Shown here piece after piece: positions 37,172-44,891 of a stretch of DNA of 64,000 nucleotides. The stretch is from CAYYWP01 sp050176585 (GTDB lineage Bacteria > Desulfobacterota > Binatia > HRBIN30 > CADEER01): NCBI GenBank assembly GCA_050176585.1, contig JBFXHX010000003.1, forward strand, positions 130,494 to 194,493, read 5' to 3'. Within the stretch, counting starts at the first letter, position 1, and every line of letters begins with the position of its first letter. Below the pieces are notes generated by a model. The model was not told where the DNA came from. It made no database searches and was given only the letters and a program-made list of their open reading frames with translations. Position numbers and translations under genes: made by a program.

Positions 37172-38067
37172 CGCAGCAAGCCGGCGGCGAAGAGCGCGGC
37201 GTGGAAGAGATGCAGCCGCGCGGTGTCGTGCAGCAGCTTGTTGAACTCGGCGCCTGCCTGCGCGCGGGACATCCGCGTGGCCAACCGCGCTGCGAGCGGC
37301 AGCGTCAGCAGCGGCAGCAGCACCCATGCGGAGGTCCGACCCGTCACCCACAGCGCGAGCGGCGCGGCATAGGCGACGGCGATTAGCCAGGCGTAGAGGT
37401 CGCGCATGGACTTGCCGCCCCAGCGCACCGCCAGGGTGCGCTTCCCCACCGCCGCGTCGGACTCGATGTCGCGCGCGTTGTTCACGACCAGGATCGCAGT
37501 CACCAGCGCGCTGACCGGCAGCGCGGCGGCGACCGCTAGCGGCGTGACAGTGCCGGTCTGTACGAACGCGGTCCCGAGCACGGCGACCATGCCGAAGAAG
37601 ATGAAGACGAATACCTCGCCGAGGCCGTGATATCCGAGCGGCCACGGCCCACCGGTGTAGGCCCAGCCGGCGATGATCGCGGCGATGCCGATGACGGCGA
37701 TCGGCCAGCCGGCCACCGCGATGAGATACACGCCCACGACCGCCGCCAGCCCGAACGCCAGCCACGCAGTGCGGCGGACCGCGGCGGCGGTCAACAGCCC
37801 ATGCTGGGTCACGCGCGTCGGCCCGAGCCGCGCTCCCGTGTCCGCGCCGCGCTCGAAATCGTCGACGTCGTTCGCCAGGTTGACGCCGACCTGCAACAGC
37901 AGCGCACCGGCGAGGGCAGCAAGCGCCGGACCGAGAAGAAAGCCGCCCTGGCGCTGCGCGAGCGCGCAGCCCACCATCACCGGGGCGATGGCAGCGGTCA
38001 GGGTGGCGGGCCGAATCGCGAGCAGCCACACCCCCCAGCCGCTGCGCGCTGGCTGCGATGCGATCAT
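37168..38067 (-). CDS. menA: 1,4-dihydroxy-2-naphthoate polyprenyltransferase
   Basis: A 299-aa UbiA-superfamily membrane enzyme that prenylates dihydroxynaphthoate to give demethylmenaquinone. The prenyl-diphosphate/Mg2+ motifs are NLANDVDDFERGAD (about residue 65) and VVNNARDIESD (about 185). The N-terminal LLAIRPATLTAAIAPVMVG is typical of MenA, and eight to nine hydrophobic helices are visible. The start ATG at 38067 is 26 bases past the menB stop; the longer open frame to 39342 overlaps menB and is not coding. The stop overlaps the start of menC-menE (ATGA). Confidence 0.93.
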   Translation of the reverse strand: MIASQPARSGWGVWLLAIRPATLTAAIAPVMVGCALAQRQGGFLLGPALAALAGALLLQVGVNLANDVDDFERGADTGARLGPTRVTQHGLLTAAAVRRTAWLAFGLAAVVGVYLIAVAGWPIAVIGIAAIIAGWAYTGGPWPLGYHGLGEVFVFIFFGMVAVLGTAFVQTGTVTPLAVAAALPVSALVTAILVVNNARDIESDAAVGKRTLAVRWGGKSMRDLYAWLIAVAYAAPLALWVTGRTSAWVLLPLLTLPLAARLATRMSRAQAGAEFNKLLHDTARLHLFHAALFAAGLLR

Positions 38068-38093
38068 CGGGTTGTTGCCGCGCGCCGCCTGGC

Positions 38094-39806
38094 TCACGGT
38101 AGCCGCGGGAATTTGCTGAAGTCGGGTCGGCGCTTCTCCAGGTAGGCGTTCCGGCCTTCCTGTCCCTCCTCCGACATGTAGAACAACAGCGTCGCGTTGC
38201 CGGCGAGCTCTTGGATGCCGGCGAGGCCGTCCGTGTCGGCGTTGAAGGCGGCCTTGAGGCAGCGGATCGCCATCGGGCTGTTGGCGAGGATCTCGCGCGC
38301 CCACTGCACCGTCTCTTCCTCCAAGCGCTCGAGCGGCACGACAGCGTTGATCAACCCCATGTCGAGCGCCTGCGCGGCCGTGTACTGCCTGCACAGATAC
38401 CAGATCTCGCGCGCTTTCTTGTGGCCGACCAGCCGTGCCATGTACGTGGCGCCGTACCCGCCGTCGAAGCTGCCGACCCGCGGTCCGGTCTGACCGAAGC
38501 GGGCATTCTCGGCGGCGATGGTGAGATCGCAGAGCATGTGCAGCACGTGGCCGCCGCCGATGGCGTAGCCCGCGACCATCGCGATCACGGGCTTGGGGAT
38601 CGTGCGGATCAAGCGCTGCAGGTCGAGCACGTTCAGGCGCGGCACGCCGTCGTCGCCGACGTACCCGGCATCGCCGCGCACGCGTTGGTCGCCACCGGAG
38701 CAAAACGCCTCGGTGCCGGCGCCGGTCAGGATGATGACGCCGACCTCGCGGTCCTCGCGCGCCGCGGCGAAAGCGTCGAGCAGCTCCATGACGGTTTGCG
38801 GCCGGAAGGCGTTGCGCACCTCGGGCCGGTTGATGGTGATCTTCGCGATGCCCTCGGCGACCTCGTACAGGATGTCGCCGTAGGTGCGCCGTGGTTGCCA
38901 ATCGATGGGCATATCTACTCCTGCGCAGCGCGGCGCGCTTGGCGCGCGCGCGATGTGGTGTTCGGCTCCGGACGCGGCCGCGTCGCGCGCCGTGCGGGTG
39001 TGTTGCAGGAACGCCGCGACCCGGTGCGCGAAGGCGTCGGGGTTCTCGAGATGCGTGGCGTGTCCCGCATCGGGAATGAGCGCGAGAGTGGCCGCCGGAA
39101 GGCGCGGGCGCATCTCGCGCGCGATGGCGTGGAACTTGGCGTCGTGCTCGCCGGTGATGAGCAGCGTCGGCACCGCGACGTCCGCGAGGCGCGTCCAATA
39201 CGAGGGCTGGGCTCCAGTGCCGACGCCGCGCAGCGCGTTCGCCAACCCGCGGGCCGAGTGGATCAGGCGCTGCTCGCGCGCCGCGGCGAGCGCGGCGGTG
39301 CCGAGGCGCGCCTGAGTGGCGAACAGCGGCTGAGTCATCCACTCGTCGACGAACGCAGCGACGCCGTTGCGCTCCAGGCGCGCCGCCAGCGCTTCATCGC
39401 GGCCGGCGCGCTCGGCCCGCTCGACGGCGTCCTCGATGCCGGGCGAGGCGCTTTCCAGCACCAGCGCGGTGACGCGCTTCGGGTGCGCGATCGCAAAAGC
39501 GAGCGCGACCCGCCCGCCCATGGAGTACCCGAGCACCGCCGCGCGTGCGACGGCACAGGCGTCGAACAACCCGCAGAGGTCGGCGATCAGCCGCTCCATG
39601 CGATACCGCGCCGGATCGGCCGGTGCGTCGGAGGCGCCGTGCCCGAGGAGATCCACGGCGAGCACGCGATGGGCATGCGCGAGGCGTGCGGCGTGTGGCG
39701 CCCAGAGCGCGCCGGTGCCGGTGAAGCCATGCAGCAGGACCACGGGGGGCCCGGCGCCCCATTCGCGCACGGCGTAGTGGACGCCGCCGACTGCGAGGCG
39801 CCTCAT
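38094..39806 (-). CDS. menH-menB: MenH - MenB in one reading frame (SHCHC synthase / DHNA-CoA synthase), 570 aa
   Basis: The frame opens at the ATG at 39806, which overlaps the menD stop (ATGA). Residues 1 to about 270 are MenH, an alpha/beta hydrolase: PPVVLLHGFTGTG, nucleophile elbow GYSMGG, acid ITGEHD, and histidine PDAGHATHLENP. It removes pyruvate from SEPHCHC. A 25-residue Ala/Arg/His linker follows with no stop codon. The frame then continues as MenB from MPIDWQPRRTYGDILYE (residue 299) to the end. MenB shows GTEAFCSGGDQRVRG, AGYAIGGGHVLHMLCDLTIA and the RVGSFDGGYG motif of naphthoate synthase. A good ribosome binding site precedes the MenB methionine at 38912, so free MenB (272 aa, normal length) may be made as well as, or instead of, the fusion. 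Confidence 0.9.
   Translation of the reverse strand: MRRLAVGGVHYAVREWGAGPPVVLLHGFTGTGALWAPHAARLAHAHRVLAVDLLGHGASDAPADPARYRMERLIADLCGLFDACAVARAAVLGYSMGGRVALAFAIAHPKRVTALVLESASPGIEDAVERAERAGRDEALAARLERNGVAAFVDEWMTQPLFATQARLGTAALAAAREQRLIHSARGLANALRGVGTGAQPSYWTRLADVAVPTLLITGEHDAKFHAIAREMRPRLPAATLALIPDAGHATHLENPDAFAHRVAAFLQHTRTARDAAASGAEHHIARAPSAPRCAGVDMPIDWQPRRTYGDILYEVAEGIAKITINRPEVRNAFRPQTVMELLDAFAAAREDREVGVIILTGAGTEAFCSGGDQRVRGDAGYVGDDGVPRLNVLDLQRLIRTIPKPVIAMVAGYAIGGGHVLHMLCDLTIAAENARFGQTGPRVGSFDGGYGATYMARLVGHKKAREIWYLCRQYTAAQALDMGLINAVVPLERLEEETVQWAREILANSPMAIRCLKAAFNADTDGLAGIQELAGNATLLFYMSEEGQEGRNAYLEKRRPDFSKFPRLP
38910..38922 (-). promoter_or_regulatory. menB: Internal ribosome binding site and start codon for MenB
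   Basis: On the minus strand AGGAG (38918-38922) lies five bases before the ATG at 38912-38910, inside the open menH-menB frame. The site falls exactly where MenB homology begins, so it probably allows independent initiation of MenB. Confidence 0.65.
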
Positions 39807-41575
39807 GCACCCTCCGCGCCGCTCCGCGCGGCGCGCGCGCCGGCCGCCCACAGCTCGCGGTGCTTGGCGACGCTATGCGCCAGATCGATGGGGACCTCGA
39901 TGACTTCGGCGCGCGGCGATGCCAGCGCGGCCGCGAGCGCGTCGCGGAACGCGGCGGGGCTCGCCGCGCGCGCAAAGCCGCAGCCGTACATCTCCACGCC
40001 ACCGCGCAGGTCGAGCCCGTGCGGCGTGCGGATGAACTGCTCGTACACGGCGCTCTCATCGGCGATGGGTAGATAAGAGAAGATTCCGCCTCCGTCGTTG
40101 TTGCACACCACGAACACGGCGCGGATGCCGTGCCGCTTGACCGCCATCAGCCCATTGAGGTCGTGGATGAACCCGAGATCGCCGGTGAGCGCGATCGTCG
40201 GCCCATCGGTGGCCGCGGCGACGCCCAGCGCGGTGGATGCAAACCCGTCGATGCCATTGACGCCGCGGTTGCAGAGCACGCGCCGGCGCCGCGCGCCGCC
40301 GGCCCAGAAGGTGTCGAGATCGCGCGTCGCCATGCTGTTCCCCACCATGAGCGTCGCGCCGTCGGGCAGCTCGGCGGCGAGGGTCGCGACCACGCTGCCT
40401 TCGAACGGCTCGGCGATCGAGGCGAGGCCGCGGGTCAGCGCGGCTCGGGCGGCGTGATCCGCGCGCAGCCAGGTCTCCAGCCACGCCGAGCGCGGCCGCG
40501 GCGGCACGCGCTGCGCGAGCGCGCGGCAGAGCGGGGCGATGTCGGCGGGCACGATCTCGGTGGCGCAGTGCAGCGGGTCGTCCCAGCCGCCGGCGGGGTC
40601 CACGACGACGTGCCGGCGGCTCGGGCGGTCGCGCAGCCACAGCATCAGCGCCTTCGAGATGGGCAGTGGGCCGATGCGCAGCACGAGATCCGGCGACAGG
40701 CGATCGGCGAGGCCGCCGTCGCGCAGCAGGAGGTCGTAGCCGGCGACCACCTGTGAGCGGTCGTGCGCACCGTCGCGCAGCTGTGCGGTCGCATCGGCGA
40801 GGATCGGCCAGCCGCAGCGCGCGGCGAGCTCCGCGATGCTGGCGCACGTCGCCGCATCGGCATCGAGCGGCCCGCAGACGATGACGCCGCGCGGCGCCGC
40901 GCCGAGCTGCTCCGCGAGCGCATCGAGCCCAGCCGGGTTCGGGAGCCGGGTCGGGGCGTGCGATATCGCTGCAGCGGGGTGGTCGGCACCCGGGCGGAGG
41001 TCGACTGCCGACTCTGGGCCGAGCGGCTCGCGAAACGGGAAGTTCAGGTGGACGGGCCCGGCGGGCGCCGCGGCGGCGGTGGCGACGGCGCGGGTTCCGA
41101 GGCTGCGGAAATACGGTGCGCCGGCCGCGGGGTCGCCGACCTCACAAAACCACTTGGCCTGATCGCCGTAGAGCTTCAGCTGATCGATAGCCTGAAACGC
41201 CCCGCACTCGCGCAACTCGGGCGGTCGGTCGGCGGTCAGCGCGATCAACGGCACGTGCGCGTAGCGCGCCTCGATCAGGGCGGGGAAGAAATGGGCAGCC
41301 GCGGTGCCCGACGTGCTGAGCACGGCGGCCGGCGCGCGCGACGTTTTCGCCAGGCCGAGCGCGAAGAACGCCGCGCTGCGCTCGTCGATGTGGGACCAGC
41401 ACCGCAGGCGCGCATCGTGGGCGAGCACCAGGGCGAGCGGCGTGGAGCGGGCGCCCGGTGCGATGCACACCTCGCGCAGGCCGGCGCGGGCCAGGCCGTC
41501 GACGAAGGCGCGCACGGCGCTGTAGGTGGCCGCGCTCGAGCGCTGCATCGAGCGGGCGGCGGCTGCGCCGTCCAT
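39803..41575 (-). CDS. menD: 2-succinyl-5-enolpyruvyl-6-hydroxy-3-cyclohexene-1-carboxylate synthase
   Basis: A 590-aa thiamine-diphosphate enzyme that condenses isochorismate with 2-oxoglutarate. The N-terminal domain has IAPGARSTPLALVLAHD (the usual signature is PGSRSTPL; here Ala replaces Ser), IDERSAAFFALGLAK and STSGTAAAHFFPAL. The cofactor domain has CNRGVNGIDGFAST and the TPP/Mg2+ motif TGDLGFIHDLNGL through VVCNNDGGGIFSYLP. The length is normal. The ATG at 41575 shares its A with the menF stop (TGATG); a GTG three bases earlier is also possible. The stop overlaps the menH start. Confidence 0.95.
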   Translation of the reverse strand: MDGAAAARSMQRSSAATYSAVRAFVDGLARAGLREVCIAPGARSTPLALVLAHDARLRCWSHIDERSAAFFALGLAKTSRAPAAVLSTSGTAAAHFFPALIEARYAHVPLIALTADRPPELRECGAFQAIDQLKLYGDQAKWFCEVGDPAAGAPYFRSLGTRAVATAAAAPAGPVHLNFPFREPLGPESAVDLRPGADHPAAAISHAPTRLPNPAGLDALAEQLGAAPRGVIVCGPLDADAATCASIAELAARCGWPILADATAQLRDGAHDRSQVVAGYDLLLRDGGLADRLSPDLVLRIGPLPISKALMLWLRDRPSRRHVVVDPAGGWDDPLHCATEIVPADIAPLCRALAQRVPPRPRSAWLETWLRADHAARAALTRGLASIAEPFEGSVVATLAAELPDGATLMVGNSMATRDLDTFWAGGARRRRVLCNRGVNGIDGFASTALGVAAATDGPTIALTGDLGFIHDLNGLMAVKRHGIRAVFVVCNNDGGGIFSYLPIADESAVYEQFIRTPHGLDLRGGVEMYGCGFARAASPAAFRDALAAALASPRAEVIEVPIDLAHSVAKHRELWAAGARAARSGAEGA

Positions 41576-42969
41576 CACAGCTCCATCAGGGCGGCGAGCA
41601 GGGGCTGGAGCTTGAGGCGGGTCTCGGCGAGCTCCGCTTCAGCGTCGGAGCCGGCGACGATGCCCGACCCGGCAAACAGCAGCGCTTCGCGGTCGCGCAC
41701 CAGGGCGGAGCGGATCGCCACCGCGAACTCGCCGTCTCCGCTGGCGTCGAACCACCCCACCGGACCGGCGTACCAGCCGCGCTCGAGGTCCTCGTGCTCG
41801 GCCAACGCGGCGAGCGCCGCGGCGCGCGGATGGCCGGCCACTGCGGGTGTGGGATGAAGCTCGGCGACGACCTCGAGGATGTGCGGCGCGCTGCGCAGCG
41901 TGCCGCGAATCGGCGTGACCAGGTGCTGGACGTTCGGCAACCGCAGGATCGCCGGCGCCGGCCCGCAGGTCAGCTCGCTGCAGAACAGGCGCAAGGCCCG
42001 CGCCAGCGCATCGACGACGACGGCGTGTTCGCGCCGCTCCTTGTCGCTGGCGAGGAGCGCCCGCGCGAGCTCGTCATCGGCATCGACGGTCGTGCCGCGC
42101 GCGCTGGAACCGGCGACCGCGGTCGTCTCGACCGCCCGGCCGTGCACGCGCACCAGCAGCTCCGGCGTCGCGCCGAGGAAATCCCCCGCGGCCGCCCCGA
42201 TCCAGAAGCTCGTACAGCTCGGATAGCTCTGCCCCAAGCGCGCGACGGCGCGCGCACAGTCCATGGCGCGGCTCGCGGTGACCCGGCAGGTGCGCGCGAG
42301 TACGAGCTTGTCGAACCGGCCGGCGCCGATGTCCGCGACCGCGGCGCTGACGGCGCGTTTCCAGTCCCGTGCATCGGGCTCCGCCGCAGCCGAGTAGCGG
42401 CGGCCCGACTCCTCCGCAGCCGGTGCCGTGCTCCACTCGCGCACCTGCCCGCTCGCGTGCGCGAGGCGGCGCGCCGTCGCCTGCGGATGGCCGTCCGGTT
42501 CGACCAGCGCATTCACCACGAGCGCCGCCTCGCCGTCGCGGCGCACGATGGTCGCGCGCGGCACGGCCACGCGCGCGGCGGGAAACCCCGTCCAGTCCCC
42601 GCCGGGAGCCGCTGGAGAGAACGCAAACGCGCCGATCGCGACTGGCGGCAGGCCGCCCTCGACCACGGCGTCCGCGAACAGGGCCTGCGTGACATCCGCC
42701 ACGCGCGCGAAGCGCGCGGCGCCGTCGGCCTCTGCGGCCCAGGCGGTGCCGAACGCGGCGATGGCGACGCGGTCGCTGCCGCGGCCGAACAGCGCCGTGG
42801 CCTCACCCTGCGCGCGCGCGGCGGCGATCAGCTGAAGCGGATCGACGGCGCCGGCGAGGGGCCGTGCCACGCTGAGCAGCACCGGGCGGCCGCAGGCGCG
42901 GGCGCGCGCGTGCGCGATCTCGAGGCTACCGGAGGCGCCGGCGGCGGAGGCGGCGAGGCCGAGATCCAT
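41575..42969 (-). CDS. menF: Isochorismate synthase
   Basis: A 464-aa chorismate-binding enzyme that converts chorismate to isochorismate, the entry step of the pathway. The N-terminal third is Ala-rich and variable, as usual for the family. The catalytic C-terminal domain shows GRFDKLVLARTC, FLGATPELLVRVHG, the AVAGSSARGTT loop, LHPTPAVAGHP, ERGWYAGPVGWFD and AGSGIVAGSDAEAELAETRLK. It starts two bases after the ubiE/menG stop and its stop overlaps menD. MenF rather than EntC or a salicylate synthase is inferred from the operon. Confidence 0.95.
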   Translation of the reverse strand: MDLGLAASAAGASGSLEIAHARARACGRPVLLSVARPLAGAVDPLQLIAAARAQGEATALFGRGSDRVAIAAFGTAWAAEADGAARFARVADVTQALFADAVVEGGLPPVAIGAFAFSPAAPGGDWTGFPAARVAVPRATIVRRDGEAALVVNALVEPDGHPQATARRLAHASGQVREWSTAPAAEESGRRYSAAAEPDARDWKRAVSAAVADIGAGRFDKLVLARTCRVTASRAMDCARAVARLGQSYPSCTSFWIGAAAGDFLGATPELLVRVHGRAVETTAVAGSSARGTTVDADDELARALLASDKERREHAVVVDALARALRLFCSELTCGPAPAILRLPNVQHLVTPIRGTLRSAPHILEVVAELHPTPAVAGHPRAAALAALAEHEDLERGWYAGPVGWFDASGDGEFAVAIRSALVRDREALLFAGSGIVAGSDAEAELAETRLKLQPLLAALMEL

Positions 42970-42971
42970 CG

Positions 42972-43664
42972 TCAGCGCTCACCGAGCAGCAGTTGCGCGA
43001 CGCCGCCGAACAGGCGGTGCTTGCGCGCGGTGCGGAAGCCCGCCGCCGCGATCAGCTCGAGCAGCCCCGGCTCCGGTGGCAGGTAGGCCGTCGACTGCGG
43101 CAGGTAGGCATACGCCTCGCGGTCTGAGAGCAGCGCGCCGATGAACGGCACGGCGCGGCGGAAGTAGAACGCATGGCCCCAGCGCAACACGCGGTGGCGG
43201 GGCTCGTCCACCTCCAGCAGGGCGAGGCGACCGCCTGGCCGCAGCACCCGCGCCGCCTCGGCGAGCACGACGGGAATGGAGGTGAAGTTGCGCAGCGTGA
43301 ACGCGCTGGTCACCACGGTGGCGACGCCGCCGCGGAACGGGAGCCGGCCGGCATCGGCGCGCACGAGCGCGTCGGCCGCGCCGCGCGCGTGCGCGCCGGC
43401 GAGCATACGGGCGGCGAAGTCGACGCCGATCACGCGCGCACCGGCCGCGCGCGCGATCTCGCACATGTCGCCGGTGCCGCAGCCGAGATCGAGCACGACG
43501 TCGCCGCGGCCGATGCCGAGGAGGCGCGCCGTGTGCCGCCGCCAGCGCTGGTCGAGTCGGAACGTCAGCAGCCGGTTCATGAGGTCGTAGCGGGGGGCGA
43601 TGCGGTCGAACATGGCCGCCACCACGGCCGCTTTCGCGGCGGGATCGGGCAGGTTCACCGCCAT
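42972..43664 (-). CDS. ubiE/menG: Demethylmenaquinone methyltransferase
   Basis: A 230-aa SAM enzyme for the last step, C-methylation of demethylmenaquinone. Family marks are AMFDRIAPRYDLMNRLLTF, the SAM motif VVLDLGCGTGDM, SAFTLRNFTS, and ALLEVDEPRHRVLRWGHAFYF. The usual PxG segment near the C-terminus is degenerate (AYLPQSTAYLPPEPG), but the overall order and length fit UbiE/MenG. The ATG at 43664 lies ten bases inside the end of the MerR gene. With only men genes around it and no ubi genes in view, menaquinone is the likely product. Confidence 0.9.
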   Translation of the reverse strand: MAVNLPDPAAKAAVVAAMFDRIAPRYDLMNRLLTFRLDQRWRRHTARLLGIGRGDVVLDLGCGTGDMCEIARAAGARVIGVDFAARMLAGAHARGAADALVRADAGRLPFRGGVATVVTSAFTLRNFTSIPVVLAEAARVLRPGGRLALLEVDEPRHRVLRWGHAFYFRRAVPFIGALLSDREAYAYLPQSTAYLPPEPGLLELIAAAGFRTARKHRLFGGVAQLLLGER

Positions 43665-44404
43665 GCGACCTCGAGCCGGCGTGCTTCGATGTCCGCGACG
43701 GCGCGGTCCAGCTCGCCGCCGTCGGTCTGCGCGCGCAGGCGCGCGAGCGCGCGCTGCAGCAGCGTGCGCTGAAAATGCAGCGCCACCAGGGTGGTGGCGG
43801 CGGGGACGAGCTGGCGGAACAGCTCCGCGACCCGCTGCGGATCGCGATCGCGCCCGCTCTGTTCGTGCACGAAGCGATCGAACAGGGCGACCGCTTCACC
43901 GGCGAGCGCGTCGACATTCTGTGCGTGCTGCACCGCGAGCTGCATCACCTCAGGCAACGGCAGGCCGGCGCCCAATATCGCCAGCGCGGCGCGCGCCATG
44001 CGCACATCGGCCTCGCCGTACCGCGCCTCACCCGCGCCGCTCAGCGGCGTCAGCAGTCCGGCCGCCTCTACCGACGCGAGCAATGCCTCGGGCACGCCGG
44101 CCGCGGCGGCGAGCTCGGCGCGCGTGAACGACGGCTCCCCGCGCTCGTCGGACACGGCTGCGAGCAGGGCCGCGGTCTTGGATCGCTTGCCGCCCGCGGC
44201 GAGGAGCCGCTTGACCACGGCGAGCGAAAACCCCTCCGCTTGATACCGCTTGATGCGCTTCAGCGTGCTGAGATGGCTCGCACCGTAGCGGGCACGGCGC
44301 CCTTGTCGGCGGGGCGGCGCGAGCAACCCGCGCGCTTGGTAGAAGCGAATCGTGTCGATCGCCACCCCCGCGGCTTCGGCCAGTTGCTCGACCGTGTACT
44401 CCAT
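43655..44404 (-). CDS. MerR-family regulator with two HTH-like segments
   Basis: About 249 aa from the ATG at 44404 (MEYTVEQLAEAAGV); an in-frame GTG three codons earlier at 44413 is less likely. The first 70 residues are a standard MerR winged helix (TVEQLAEAAGVAIDTIRFYQARGLL, RRARYGASHLSTLKRIKRYQAEGFSL). A second, weaker copy follows at about 92-160 (FTRAELAAAAGVPEALL, ARYGEADVRMARAALAIL). The C-terminal part is helical, with no cysteine cluster for metal binding. It is the first gene of the men operon and overlaps ubiE/menG by ten bases, so it is placed to regulate itself and quinone synthesis. Confidence 0.88.
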   Translation of the reverse strand: MEYTVEQLAEAAGVAIDTIRFYQARGLLAPPRRQGRRARYGASHLSTLKRIKRYQAEGFSLAVVKRLLAAGGKRSKTAALLAAVSDERGEPSFTRAELAAAAGVPEALLASVEAAGLLTPLSGAGEARYGEADVRMARAALAILGAGLPLPEVMQLAVQHAQNVDALAGEAVALFDRFVHEQSGRDRDPQRVAELFRQLVPAATTLVALHFQRTLLQRALARLRAQTDGGELDRAVADIEARRLEVAWR

Positions 44405-44411
44405 CGCCAAC

Positions 44412-44422
44412 ACTCTTAGAGT
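44412..44422. promoter_or_regulatory. Candidate operator palindrome upstream of the MerR/men operon
   Basis: ACTCT-T-AGAGT is a perfect 5-bp-arm palindrome lying seven bases upstream of the MerR start ATG. A poor -35-like TTGAAT lies about 20 bases further upstream on the minus strand. The position suits an autoregulatory site, but the motif is short and could be chance. Confidence 0.3.
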
Positions 44423-44554
44423 AATCGCTCATACATTCAAGCCCGGGTCGAAAGCCGCCGCGCGATCCGTGAAATGGGGCCCAATCCGGTAGAATCTGCC
44501 CCTTTGCGGGCAAATTCGTTGCATCTGAACGCCCCGAATGGTTTTCTCCGCGCC

Positions 44555-44827
44555 ATGGCGGCCGCGGTCGAATGCGAGCAACTGCTGGAGCATCTGGAGC
44601 GCACCACGCGCCTGAACCGGGCCGAGGCCGAGCGCGTGGTCGCCGAAGTGCTCGAGTATTTCGCCGAGCCGGTGGAGGATTTCGTCGCGCGCCGTCATCT
44701 CGAGCTGCGCGCCGAAGGCTGCAAGAACCCGGACATCTTCACCCGGATTCGCGCCGAAGTGCGCACGCGGCGCTTCGCGGTCCCGGCGCTGAGCGAACGA
44801 CAGGTGCGCAGGATCGTCTACGGGTGA
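44555..44827 (+). CDS. Conserved small hypothetical protein
   Basis: A 90-aa soluble, highly charged, helical protein from the ATG at 44555 (MAAAVECEQLLEHLER); the frame is open back to an ATG at 44474, but that leader looks non-coding. The core ERVVAEVLEYFAEP, DFVARRHLELRAEGCKN and RRFAVPALSERQVRRIVYG has the feel of a conserved family of unknown function. No cysteine pair, signal or membrane segment is seen. It is divergent from the MerR gene and 64 bases upstream of glmS on the same strand. Confidence 0.65.
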   Translation: MAAAVECEQLLEHLERTTRLNRAEAERVVAEVLEYFAEPVEDFVARRHLELRAEGCKNPDIFTRIRAEVRTRRFAVPALSERQVRRIVYG

Positions 44828-44891
44828 GTGCGGGGATGGGGCGGGCCAGGGCGCGCTGCGGGCAGCGCAGCTGAGTGACGGGGAGAGCATC

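Noticed and set aside
37172..38029. Upstream extension of the menC-menE frame
   Set aside because: Lies wholly within menA in another frame; the composition is Arg/Ala/Gly noise, and MenC homology begins at the ATG at 37171.
38068..39342. Upstream extension of the menA frame
   Set aside because: Overlaps menB and menH in another frame and has no MenA-like sequence; MenA begins at 38067.
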